Positions 7,474 to 13,576 of a stretch of 13,576 nt of DNA are shown here, in pieces. Below the pieces are notes generated by a model, which saw only the letters and a list, made by a program, of their open reading frames with translations, had not been told where the DNA came from and did not search any database. The translations under genes and the position numbers were made by a program. The stretch's first letter is position 1. Every line of letters begins with the position of its first letter. Origin of the DNA: an uncultured Prevotella sp. (lineage in GTDB: Bacteria; Bacteroidota; Bacteroidia; Bacteroidales; Bacteroidaceae); NCBI GenBank assembly GCA_947304695.1, contig CAMZBS010000052.1, positions 1 through 13,576 of the forward strand, in the 5' to 3' direction.

Positions 7474-8700
7474 TTACTTTTTTACCTTTTCACTCATTTC
7501 GTCAATGATGTCGCGTGCCACCTCGACTTTCGTTTTCTTTGCATAGTCCTTTTTTCCCTGACGCGAGATGATAGAGATCTGGTTCTCGTCGCTCTTGAAG
7601 CAGGTGCCTTCATTGCGCAGGCTGTTCAGCACGATGAAGTCAAGGTTCTTCTTCTCCAGCTTCAGTAGCGCGTTCTGCTCCTCGTCGTTGGTCTCAAGTG
7701 CAAAGCCAATAAGCACCTGCCCCTGCTGCTTCATGTTGCCCAAAGTCTTGGCAATGTCGGGATTGGGCACGAGGTGAATGTCCATCGTCTGCCCCACCCG
7801 CTTGATTTTCTGCCCAGCCACCGTCTCAGGACGGAAGTCGGCTACAGCCGCACAGAGGATGGCAGCATCCTGACGAGGGAAAGCTTCGACAGCAGCGTCG
7901 TACATCTGCTGGGCACTCTCCACGTCAATACGGTGTACACACCCACTCTCAGTCCCTTCCTGTGGAAAAGGAAAAGACGTCAGCTGTTGGCTGACGGGGC
8001 CTGCTATCAGTGTAACCTCAGCACCACGGCGGGCACACTCTTCGGCCAGCGCAAATCCCATCTTGCCACTGCTGTAGTTGCCGATGAACCGCACGGGGTC
8101 AATCTTCTCATACGTAGGGCCAGCGGTAATCATCACCTTCTTGCCAGCCAAGTCCTTCGGCTCGAAATAGTTGTCAAGGAAAGCCACGATGCGTTCCGGC
8201 TCCTCCATGCGCCCCTTGCCTTCCAGTCCGCTGGCCAGGAATCCGCTCTGCGGCTCAATAATCTGGTTACCGAAGGAGCGTAGACGCTCCATGTTCTGCT
8301 GCGTAGAGGGATGGGCATACATGTCGAGATCCATAGCTGGGGCGATGAACACGGGTGCCTTCATCGACAGATAGGTAGTAATGAGCATGTTGTCAGCCAC
8401 GCCGTTGGCCATCTTCCCCAGCGTCGATGCCGTACAGGGTGCTATCAGCATGGCATCGGCCCAGAGACCCAGCTTCACGTGGCTGTTCCACGTGCCGTCC
8501 CTTTGTGAGAAGAATTCACTCACAACAGGCTTCTGTGTCAGTGCTGACAGGGTTATGGGGGTGATGAACTCCTTGCCAGCAGGGGTGATGACCACCTGCA
8601 CCTCGGCACCTGCCTTCACCAGTCCGCGAATGATGTAACATGCCTTGTAGGCCGCTATCGACCCCGTGATGCCCAGTACTATTTTCTTTCCTTTCAGCAT
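7474..8700 (-). CDS. coaBC: Bifunctional phosphopantothenoylcysteine decarboxylase / phosphopantothenate--cysteine ligase
   Basis: Two consecutive steps of coenzyme A synthesis in one cytoplasmic polypeptide of 408 residues. The N-terminal CoaC flavoprotein domain (about 1-180) shows GITGSIAAYKA (10-20), NSHVKL with the catalytic H74, APCTASTLGKMANG.ADN, and PAMDLDMY (121-128) as the PxMNxxMW-type motif. The C-terminal CoaB domain (about 185-405) shows ITAGPTYEKIDPVR.I.NYSSGKMG, CAAVADFRP (283-291) and KIKR (298-301). The position matching the conserved ACGD cysteine of E. coli CoaC reads ASGL (S157). The start is ATG 8700 or ATG 8706: the longer reading frame to 8760 begins with a non-ATG codon and would lie upstream of the -7 box at 8722-8729. 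The family start MLKGKKIVLGITGS supports 8700. Confidence 0.95.
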   Translation of the reverse strand: MLKGKKIVLGITGSIAAYKACYIIRGLVKAGAEVQVVITPAGKEFITPITLSALTQKPVVSEFFSQRDGTWNSHVKLGLWADAMLIAPCTASTLGKMANGVADNMLITTYLSMKAPVFIAPAMDLDMYAHPSTQQNMERLRSFGNQIIEPQSGFLASGLEGKGRMEEPERIVAFLDNYFEPKDLAGKKVMITAGPTYEKIDPVRFIGNYSSGKMGFALAEECARRGAEVTLIAGPVSQQLTSFPFPQEGTESGCVHRIDVESAQQMYDAAVEAFPRQDAAILCAAVADFRPETVAGQKIKRVGQTMDIHLVPNPDIAKTLGNMKQQGQVLIGFALETNDEEQNALLKLEKKNLDFIVLNSLRNEGTCFKSDENQISIISRQGKKDYAKKTKVEVARDIIDEMSEKVKK

Positions 8701-8721
8701 AGTCATTTCTTCATTTTCATG

Positions 8722-8753
8722 CAAAAGTACGCTTTCTCTCCGAATTATCCAAA
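8722..8753 (-). promoter_or_regulatory. Bacteroidota-type promoter of coaBC
   Basis: On the minus strand, TTTG (8753-8750) is followed by a 20-bp spacer and TACTTTTG (8729-8722), an exact match to the Bacteroidota sigma consensus TTTG-N19-21-TAnnTTTG. The -7 box ends 21 bp before the ATG at 8700, giving a short leader and fixing the start codon choice. Probably also serves the downstream DUF4835 gene. Confidence 0.8.
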
Positions 8754-8818
8754 CAAACAAGGTGATTATTACGAAGTTTTAAAAGATGATAGGAATTTAC
8801 CACCTCCCCCAACACCGA

Positions 8819-8864
8819 TGCATCTACGTGAGCCGTAGTCGTAACTAACTGCCACGTAGATGCA
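8819..8864. repeat. 12-bp perfect inverted repeat with 22-nt loop
   Basis: TGCATCTACGTG (8819-8830) and its exact reverse complement CACGTAGATGCA (8853-8864). The stem has no adjoining T-run in either direction, so it is not a standard intrinsic terminator. It lies about 65-110 bp upstream of the coaBC -33 element. Confidence 0.85.
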
Positions 8865-8881
8865 CTCATTTCTCATTTCGC

Positions 8882-9029
8882 GGTCATTTGGTCATTTGGT
8901 CATTTGTCAAAATCGAAAACGGAATGTCAAAATCGGCCACTATAAATAAGAATAATATTCTTATTATAGTGAGCAAATGACCGCATTCCCGAAATCGAAA
9001 ATGACAAATGACCAAATGACCAAATAACC
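8882..9029. repeat. Nested palindromic (MITE-like) element with 28-bp terminal inverted repeats
   Basis: The left arm (8882-8909) is three GGTCATTT units plus GTCA; the right arm (9002-9029) is its reverse complement with one mismatch (27 of 28). Inside, 8910-8926 and 8984-9001 are partly complementary, and the centre is a strong hairpin (8938-8971). An extra AAATGACCGC at 8975-8984 complements 8880-8889, allowing an alternative fold. No target-site duplication is obvious at the edges. Confidence 0.8.
8938..8971. repeat. Central AT-rich hairpin of the palindromic element
   Basis: CACTATAA (8938-8945), one bulged A, TAAGAAT (8947-8953), a 3-nt loop AAT, then ATTCTTA (8957-8963) and TTATAGTG (8964-8971). 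The result is a 15-bp stem with a single-base bulge. Confidence 0.85.
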
Positions 9030-9047
9030 ACGATTCACCGTTTTTCT

Positions 9048-10640
9048 TTACTTCTTGTTGTCTACAGCTGCCTGCTCAATGGCCAAACCGCGCTTGTAGT
9101 TCTCAATGTAACGCTCAAATCCGGCAACGTCGTCGGCCGAAGGAGCAATGGATACACCCGTGTTGCCTGCGAAGACCACCGTTTCCAGATAGTCGGCCAG
9201 GGAGAGCTTGTTGGGATTGTTCACCACATAGCCAGCTAACAGGGCAATGCCCCAGGCACCACCCTCGCCTGCGGTCTCCATTACCGAGATGGGGCTGTTG
9301 AGTGCAGCAGCCAGCATGCGCTGACCCACACCAGGCGTCTTGAAGTAGCCGCCGTGACCAGTAATGCGGTCAACGCGTATCATCTCGTCCTTGAACAGGA
9401 TGTCGTTGCCAATCTTCAGCACGCCAATGGCTCCGTAGAGATGGGCACGCATGAAGTTAGCCAGGTTGAACTTGTCGTTGGCCGAGCGCACAAACATGGG
9501 ACGGCCCTCGCTGAGACCCGTAACAGGCTCACCGGACACATAGTTATAGGCCATCAGACCGCCACAATCGGCATCACCCTCAAGGGCCTTGTTGAACAGC
9601 TTGCCATAGAGCTCGTTCATGTCGATGGACACACCCAGCAGCTTCTGGTACTCCTTGAACAGTCCCACCCATGCGTTGATGTCGCTGGTGCAGTTGTTGC
9701 AGTGAACCATAGCCACGAGGCTGCCGTCGGGCGTGGTCACCATATCAATCATCTCGTATGGCTTGGACAGCGGCTTCTCGAGCACAATCATTGAGAACGA
9801 CGAGGTGCCTGCCGAGACGTTGCCCGTGCGCTGCTTCACGGCGTTGGTAGCCACCATGCCTGTGCCTGCGTCACCCTCGGGAGGACACACGGGGATGCCA
9901 GCCTTCAGATGGCCGCTCACATCGAGACGCTTGGCACCCTCGGGCGTGAGGAAGCCAGCATTCTCACCAGCATTGAGGCTCTTGGGCAGGATGTCGAGCA
10001 ACTTCCACGAGAAGCCACGCGGAGCGATGAGTTCGTCGAACTTGCGCACCATCTCAGCATCGTAGGTCTTCGTGGCGGGGTCAACGGGAATCATGCCCGA
10101 GGCATCGCCCACACCCAGCACGAACTGGCCAGTAACCTGCCAGTGGACATAGCCTGCCAGCGTGGTCAGATACTTGATGTCAGCCACATGCTCCTCATTG
10201 TCAAGAATGCACTGATACAGATGGGAGATGCTCCAGCGCAGGGGGATGTTGTAGTTGAACAGCTCGGAAAGCTCAGCAGCGGCACGTCCCGTGTTGGTGT
10301 TGCGCCAGGTGCGGAAAGGTACCAGAATCTGCTGCTGCTCGTTGAAGGCCATATAGCCGTGCATCATGGCCGAGAAGCCGATGGCGGCCAGCGACTCAAT
10401 CTCGCAGTCGTAGTGCTTCACCACGTCTTTGCGCAACTCGGCATAGCAGTCCTGCAGACCGTACCAGATGGCTTCGGTGCTGTAGGTCCAGAGTCCGTCG
10501 ACAAACTGGTTTTCCCACTCGTGGCTGCCCTGTGCGATGGGCTTGTTGTCCTGGTCGATAAGCACGGCCTTGATACGTGTAGAACCAAACTCGATTCCCA
10601 AGATGGCTTTTCCAGCCTCAATGGTTTGTTTTGCTGTCAT
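9048..10640 (-). CDS. FGGY-family carbohydrate kinase, probable L-ribulokinase
   Basis: A 530-residue ATP-dependent sugar kinase. N-terminal FGGY lobe: the phosphate-1 loop GIEFGSTRIKAVLID (15-29), SAMMHGYMAF (90-99), FRTWRNTNT (109-117) and GDASGMIPVD (178-187). The catalytic aspartate is probably D257 in PEGDAGTGMVA, aligned with the GDN/GDQ motif of xylulokinase and glycerol kinase. The second phosphate motif is GNVSAGTSS (273-281), with TGHGGYFKTPGVGQR (427-441) and ETAGEGGAWGIALLAGY (455-471) in the ATP-binding lobe. Substrate cannot be read from sequence; L-ribulose is favoured because L-arabinose isomerase lies 2.2 kb away on the same strand, with xylulose or another ketose as alternatives. 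The ATG at 10640 follows an A-rich leader 43 bp after the regulator stop with no -7 box between, so co-transcription with the regulator is likely. Confidence 0.88.
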   Translation of the reverse strand: MTAKQTIEAGKAILGIEFGSTRIKAVLIDQDNKPIAQGSHEWENQFVDGLWTYSTEAIWYGLQDCYAELRKDVVKHYDCEIESLAAIGFSAMMHGYMAFNEQQQILVPFRTWRNTNTGRAAAELSELFNYNIPLRWSISHLYQCILDNEEHVADIKYLTTLAGYVHWQVTGQFVLGVGDASGMIPVDPATKTYDAEMVRKFDELIAPRGFSWKLLDILPKSLNAGENAGFLTPEGAKRLDVSGHLKAGIPVCPPEGDAGTGMVATNAVKQRTGNVSAGTSSFSMIVLEKPLSKPYEMIDMVTTPDGSLVAMVHCNNCTSDINAWVGLFKEYQKLLGVSIDMNELYGKLFNKALEGDADCGGLMAYNYVSGEPVTGLSEGRPMFVRSANDKFNLANFMRAHLYGAIGVLKIGNDILFKDEMIRVDRITGHGGYFKTPGVGQRMLAAALNSPISVMETAGEGGAWGIALLAGYVVNNPNKLSLADYLETVVFAGNTGVSIAPSADDVAGFERYIENYKRGLAIEQAAVDNKK

Positions 10641-10683
10641 TGTTTTCGTTAGTTTTAGGGTTATGTTTTTTGTTAATAAAATG

Positions 10684-11787
10684 TCACTTCACGGTGTCCT
10701 GTCGCTGCGACAGACGTTCACGGGCTTTGGTGTATGCCTTGAGAGAGGCAAAACCGCTTGCTTCGGCTGCGGCCTCATCGGTGGAATTGGGATGTTGTAT
10801 CTTGTAATGGTCGAAATAGTCCAGACGCAGACCGTTGACATAGTCGGAGAATCCCCCAAAGCGCTCGGTAAACACACGCGAGACACAGACACGGCTGAAA
10901 TTGCAGCGTTCGACCACCTGCTCCAGCTTTAGGTGGGAGTCCAGATAGGCAGCTTCAGTGCTTACAAACTGTTCTATCTCGGCAGCAATCCTGTCGGTAC
11001 GCTCATCAGCCAGTTCGTCGTTCTCATCGAACGAGGGGTCCATATCTTCGTCAACGATTTCGGATAGGATGATTGACCGCCGCCAGACGGGCAGAACGTT
11101 GAGAAGCAGCAGGATATTGAACACTGCCAGCGGCACACACAGCACAGCCATTACGTCGCGCGAGTCGGTGAGGTAGGCTGGCCACAGCAGGGGGGTAAGC
11201 AATATGGGCACAATCCACACACGGTGGGCATACTCAGTGGGAAAGTCATCGGGATTGGAATAGCTCACGGCACGAGCCGTCCTCATCCACAGCCATACCT
11301 GCCACATAGCCACAGCCGAGTAGGCCATCATGAGAAGGCTGACCGCAAGCACCACCTTGTTCCACACACTCACGAAGCCCGCACCGAGCACACCATCAGG
11401 CCACCAAGCGTGGACAACAAACGGTATGATGGCCACCAAGGTGATAAAAGCCGCTATGCGCACAACAGGCTTCCAACTGGCCCACTGCTTCACCGAGCCG
11501 AAAAAGCAGAACAACAACGAGCCACAGAAGAAATAATAGGTGCAGGGGAAGTAGGACTTCATCAGCAGCCACGCTGGCTCACTCTGGGGATTCAGCACAT
11601 AGGGCAGCACCACAGTACCCGTAAGATAAATCAGAATCTGCATCTTACGGTCAGGCCAGATATACTCCCGACGTTCGTGCGGGACACCACAGTTGTGACC
11701 CGTCCTGACAGCGGAAAACACCCAGCAGGTCACAAGATAGATCGCCGCTGCTATCCCATACCAATAATAATTGTCTGTTTGTACCAT
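10684..11787 (-). CDS. Seven-helix membrane protein with C-terminal AraC-type DNA-binding domain
   Basis: A 367-residue predicted membrane-bound transcription factor. I count seven hydrophobic segments at about residues 8-27, 48-66, 77-98, 108-129, 140-168, 189-207 and 210-234. A strongly acidic linker follows (about 242-265, EIVDEDMD...DENDELADE), then an AraC-type domain (about 270-362): LEQVVERCNFSRVCVSRVFTE is the first helix-turn-helix, GGFSDYVNGLRLDYF the connecting helix, and STDEAAAEASGFASLKAYTKA the second. No receiver or periplasmic domain is seen. The ATG at 11787 is preferred over the TTG at 11799, which lies inside the -7 box. It is divergent from a histidine kinase and upstream of the sugar kinase. 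The ligand and target are unknown; control of the downstream kinase or the divergent kinase gene is a reasonable inference. Confidence 0.85.
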   Translation of the reverse strand: MVQTDNYYWYGIAAAIYLVTCWVFSAVRTGHNCGVPHERREYIWPDRKMQILIYLTGTVVLPYVLNPQSEPAWLLMKSYFPCTYYFFCGSLLFCFFGSVKQWASWKPVVRIAAFITLVAIIPFVVHAWWPDGVLGAGFVSVWNKVVLAVSLLMMAYSAVAMWQVWLWMRTARAVSYSNPDDFPTEYAHRVWIVPILLTPLLWPAYLTDSRDVMAVLCVPLAVFNILLLLNVLPVWRRSIILSEIVDEDMDPSFDENDELADERTDRIAAEIEQFVSTEAAYLDSHLKLEQVVERCNFSRVCVSRVFTERFGGFSDYVNGLRLDYFDHYKIQHPNSTDEAAAEASGFASLKAYTKARERLSQRQDTVK

Positions 11788-11796
11788 AATCGATGG

Positions 11797-11827
11797 CAAA
11801 GATACAACTTTTTTTTCAAACTACACA
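11797..11827 (-). promoter_or_regulatory. Promoter of the 7TM-AraC regulator
   Basis: The -7 box TATCTTTG (minus strand, 11804-11797) is an exact TAnnTTTG match. A weak -33 candidate TGTG (11827-11824) lies 19 bp upstream, differing by one base from TTTG. Only 9 bp separate the -7 box from the ATG at 11787, so the mRNA would be leaderless or nearly so. Confidence 0.65.
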
Positions 11828-11848
11828 CCCTGTATCAAATAAATTTTG

Positions 11849-11856
11849 TATCTTTG
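11849..11856 (+). promoter_or_regulatory. Promoter -7 box of the histidine kinase gene
   Basis: TATCTTTG is an exact TAnnTTTG match, 26 bp before the ATG at 11883. No good TTTG was found 19-21 bp upstream; that region (about 11824-11828) coincides with the -33 region of the opposite promoter. Confidence 0.65.
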
Positions 11857-11882
11857 CCAACAAATATCAGCCTGACCTGACA

Positions 11883-12737
11883 ATGAGAACAATAACCGTT
11901 CTGACTCTGCTATTGACAGCGATAGTATTCATCGCTCTCTTCCTCTATTCCCGTCATCGGGCTGCCGTAAGACTGAAAGCCGCCTACCTCGAACTGGAAG
12001 AGGCCAACAGGCGTGCTGAGGAATCGTCGCGGATGAAGAGCGACTTCATACAGCAGATTTCACATGAGATACGCACACCGCTCAACATCCTGTCAGGCTT
12101 CACCCAACTGCTCACGACGCCAGGCATCTATTTAGACGATGCCACCCTGCACGACATTAACCACAAGATAACGGAGAACACCAACCGCATCACCAGCCTG
12201 GTCAACAAGATGCTGGAACTCTCGGAAGCCAGGAACCACGCAGTCATTGAACGAAATGACAACGTTCTGGCAGAACTGATTGCAGCAGAGGCCGTCAGCG
12301 AATCGGGCATCACCAGTGCCGACCACTTGGCGTTTGACATGATTGTATCAGCAGAAGCCGAGACCGTCCTTCTTCAGACCAATCAGCAGGCCGCTGTCCG
12401 CGCCCTTTCATTACTGCTCGACAACGCCCGCAAGTTTACAGCCCCCGCAGAGGCACTGAAAGCGGAAAAAGCCACCGAACGAAACCAGAGAGCCCTACTA
12501 CGGTTGACAGTCTCGTCAGGACGCATGTTCTTCTCAGTAGAGGACACAGGCATAGGCATCCCCCACAGAGAAGCCGAACGAATATTCGACGAGTTTGTTC
12601 AGCTCGATGAGTACTACGACGGCACGGGCATAGGTCTGACCGTTGCCCGTTCGCTGGCACGTCGCATAGGCGGCGACATCAGGCTCGACACAGCCTACAT
12701 AGGCGGCTCCCGTTTCGTGATGACACTGCCCATTTGA
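11883..12737 (+). CDS. Small membrane sensor histidine kinase without a sensor domain
   Basis: A 284-residue kinase. A single hydrophobic helix (about 5-22, VLTLLLTAIVFIALFLY) anchors it, followed by a short helical linker (about 28-50) leading straight into the HisKA dimerisation domain with SHEIRTPLN, phospho-acceptor H61. The HATPase_c domain shows LLLDNARKF with N181 (N box), VEDTGIGIP (219-227, G1), IFDEFVQLDEY (F box) and DGTGIGLTVARSLARRIGG (246-264, G2), so all catalytic motifs are present. There is no periplasmic, PAS or receiver domain and no response regulator gene in the window. The start is ATG 11883; an upstream in-frame ATG at 11793 precedes the -7 box and is discounted. It is divergent from the 7TM-AraC gene and convergent with araA. 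Its partner is unknown. Confidence 0.9.
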   Translation: MRTITVLTLLLTAIVFIALFLYSRHRAAVRLKAAYLELEEANRRAEESSRMKSDFIQQISHEIRTPLNILSGFTQLLTTPGIYLDDATLHDINHKITENTNRITSLVNKMLELSEARNHAVIERNDNVLAELIAAEAVSESGITSADHLAFDMIVSAEAETVLLQTNQQAAVRALSLLLDNARKFTAPAEALKAEKATERNQRALLRLTVSSGRMFFSVEDTGIGIPHREAERIFDEFVQLDEYYDGTGIGLTVARSLARRIGGDIRLDTAYIGGSRFVMTLPI

Positions 12738-12762
12738 CAATAGAACAAGGGGGAACCAACAG

Positions 12763-12793
12763 AAAAGGAGCATCCGAGGTTGTCGGACGCTCC
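12763..12793 (-). terminator. Intrinsic terminator of araA
   Basis: Read on the minus strand, an 11-bp stem GGAGCGTCCGA / TCGGATGCTCC (12793-12783 with 12777-12767) closes on a 5-nt loop and is followed by TTTTC. The only non-Watson-Crick pair is a G-U wobble in minus-strand RNA; in plus-strand RNA it would be an A-C mismatch without a U-run. The element therefore serves araA, 29 bp after its stop, rather than the histidine kinase. Confidence 0.8.
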
Positions 12794-12821
12794 AAAATAA
12801 TCAATCTTGTAGTCGCAAGAA

Positions 12822-13576
12822 TCAGCGCAGAGCCTTCGAGAGCATATAGTACATCTCGTTGTTCTGCAGCGTCTGCTTGAACTCGCTGGTCTTCGTGTCC
12901 TTGTTGATGCGTACATACTCGATGCCCAGCATCTCGGCGAAGTCCTCCCAGTACTCTTCAGTGATGTCGTAGGAGAAGGCACTGTGGTGAGTACCACCAG
13001 CCAGAATCCAGGCACCTGCACCAATCTCAAACGTAGGCTGTGGAACCCACAGGGCACTAGCCACAGGCAGGTTGGGCATAGGCTTCGGCTCGATGCACTC
13101 AACCTCCTGAGAGATGAGGCGGAAGCGGTTGCCCAGGTCAACAACGGTGGCCTTGATGCCACGACCCACCTTAGAGGTAAACACCAGACGGGCGGTCTGC
13201 TGCTTGCGAATGCCGATACCCAGGAAGTGAACCTCAAGCTTGGGTTTGTCCACAGCGATGAGCGGGCACACCTCCAGCATGTGGCTCTGCAGGCAAGACG
13301 AACGATCGCCAGCGAAGTTGAGCGTGTAGTCCTCAAGGAACGAGCAGCCAATAGGCATACCCTGCTGGATGACCCAAAGCGTGCGATAGAGGCAGGCTGT
13401 CTTCCAGTCACCCTCAGCACCGAAGCCGTAGCCCTCTTCCATCAGGCGCTGCGAAGCCAGACCGGGAATCTGGTCGAAGCCGCAAAAGTCGGGAGCATCG
13501 ATGTCGGCATCACCCAAGTCATCGAAGTTGGTGGTGAAGGCGGTAGCGCCCTCATCCTTCAGCACACGGCGCAGGG
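12822..13576 (-). CDS. araA: L-arabinose isomerase, C-terminal half (5' part beyond window)
   Basis: Isomerises L-arabinose to L-ribulose in the cytoplasm, first step of bacterial arabinose catabolism. About 250 C-terminal residues of a roughly 500-residue enzyme are present; the frame stays open through the right edge, and the GTG at 13565 is an internal valine. Matching AraA blocks: GYGFGAEGDWKTACLYR with the catalytic-site glutamate, GCSFLEDYTLNF, SHMLEVCP with the metal-binding histidine, FLGIG....ARLVF, DLGNRFRLI, LPVASALWVPQP, and AWILAGGTHHSAFSY with a conserved His pair. It ends in TGA at 12822-12824 and is followed by a good terminator, so it is not co-transcribed with the regulator and kinase further down the same strand. 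Confidence 0.95.
   Translation of the reverse strand, partial: LRRVLKDEGATAFTTNFDDLGDADIDAPDFCGFDQIPGLASQRLMEEGYGFGAEGDWKTACLYRTLWVIQQGMPIGCSFLEDYTLNFAGDRSSCLQSHMLEVCPLIAVDKPKLEVHFLGIGIRKQQTARLVFTSKVGRGIKATVVDLGNRFRLISQEVECIEPKPMPNLPVASALWVPQPTFEIGAGAWILAGGTHHSAFSYDITEEYWEDFAEMLGIEYVRINKDTKTSEFKQTLQNNEMYYMLSKALR

Larger units (their letters stand above)
8761..9047. other. Gene-free interval rich in inverted repeats
   Basis: About 290 bp between the end of the FGGY kinase and the coaBC promoter. I see no plausible coding sequence. It holds a simple 12-bp inverted repeat (8819-8864) and a nested palindromic element (8882-9029), both listed separately. 8761-8818 shows nothing recognisable apart from a C-rich run near 8801-8815. 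No canonical stem with a U-tract terminator was found directly after the kinase stop. Confidence 0.7.
11794..11859. promoter_or_regulatory. 14-bp perfect inverted repeat embracing divergent promoters
   Basis: TGGCAAAGATACAA (11794-11807) and TTGTATCTTTGCCA (11846-11859) are exact reverse complements separated by 38 bp. Each arm contains the outward-facing -7 box of one divergent gene, so both promoters share the flanking bases TTG and CCA beyond the consensus. The arms may also be a regulator operator. Confidence 0.75.

Noticed and set aside
8701..8760. Longer coaBC N-terminus beginning at 8760
   Set aside because: The extension begins with a non-ATG codon and spans the -33 and -7 elements; the family's N-terminus begins at ATG 8700.
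8882..8909. GGTCATTT array as part of a CRISPR
   Set aside because: Units are 8 bp and directly adjacent with no spacers; the structure is an inverted repeat.
9909..10652. 247-codon open frame antisense to the FGGY kinase
   Set aside because: Shadow of a well-supported kinase; no recognisable domain.
10641..10683. Separate promoter for the FGGY kinase
   Set aside because: No TAnnTTTG box in the 43 bp between regulator and kinase; only A-rich leader sequence.
11793..11882. N-terminal extension of the histidine kinase from ATG 11793
   Set aside because: It would run through the opposite promoter and start upstream of the gene's own -7 box; ATG 11883 starts directly before the membrane helix.
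12767..12793. Bidirectional terminator also serving the histidine kinase
   Set aside because: In the plus direction the stem has an A-C mismatch and is followed by AAAATAAT, not a U-run.

Overview
The window looks like a chromosomal segment of a Bacteroidales bacterium, most likely a Prevotella-type gut or rumen organism. The evidence is a DUF4835 secretion-associated gene next to coaBC, a long Bacteroidota-type GDP-fucose synthase, exact TAnnTTTG -7 promoter boxes, and absence of obvious Shine-Dalgarno sequences. The genus is an inference; no rRNA or marker search was possible.

Layout. (1) Positions 1-6506, plus strand: the 3' part of glnS, a TPR protein, a DedA-family membrane protein, then manC, gmd and fcl. 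Gaps are -20 to about +13 bp, so this is probably one transcription unit. manC, gmd and fcl convert mannose-1-phosphate to GDP-mannose and then to GDP-L-fucose, a donor for surface glycans. (2) Positions 6511-8706, minus strand: coaBC (coenzyme A synthesis) followed by a DUF4835 gene, driven by a recognisable Bacteroidota promoter at 8722-8753. The DUF4835 gene ends only 4 bp from the end of fcl. (3) Positions 8761-9047: gene-free, with two separate inverted-repeat structures, one a nested 148-bp MITE-like palindrome. (4) Positions 9048-11787, minus strand: an FGGY sugar kinase (probable L-ribulokinase) behind a seven-helix membrane protein with a C-terminal AraC-type DNA-binding domain. (5) Positions 11883-12737, plus strand: a small membrane histidine kinase lacking a sensor domain, divergent from the membrane regulator. 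Their promoters are mirror images within a perfect 14-bp inverted repeat. (6) Positions 12763-13576, minus strand: the C-terminal part of L-arabinose isomerase (araA) with a good intrinsic terminator.

Functionally, araA and the kinase would give L-arabinose to L-ribulose to L-ribulose-5-phosphate, but a sensor/regulator pair sits between them. The part most worth following up is that pair: a 7TM-AraC one-component regulator and an orphan histidine kinase sharing a symmetric divergent promoter. Other unusual points are two different 7-bp tandem arrays within and at the end of glnS, and the nested palindrome at 8882-9029.
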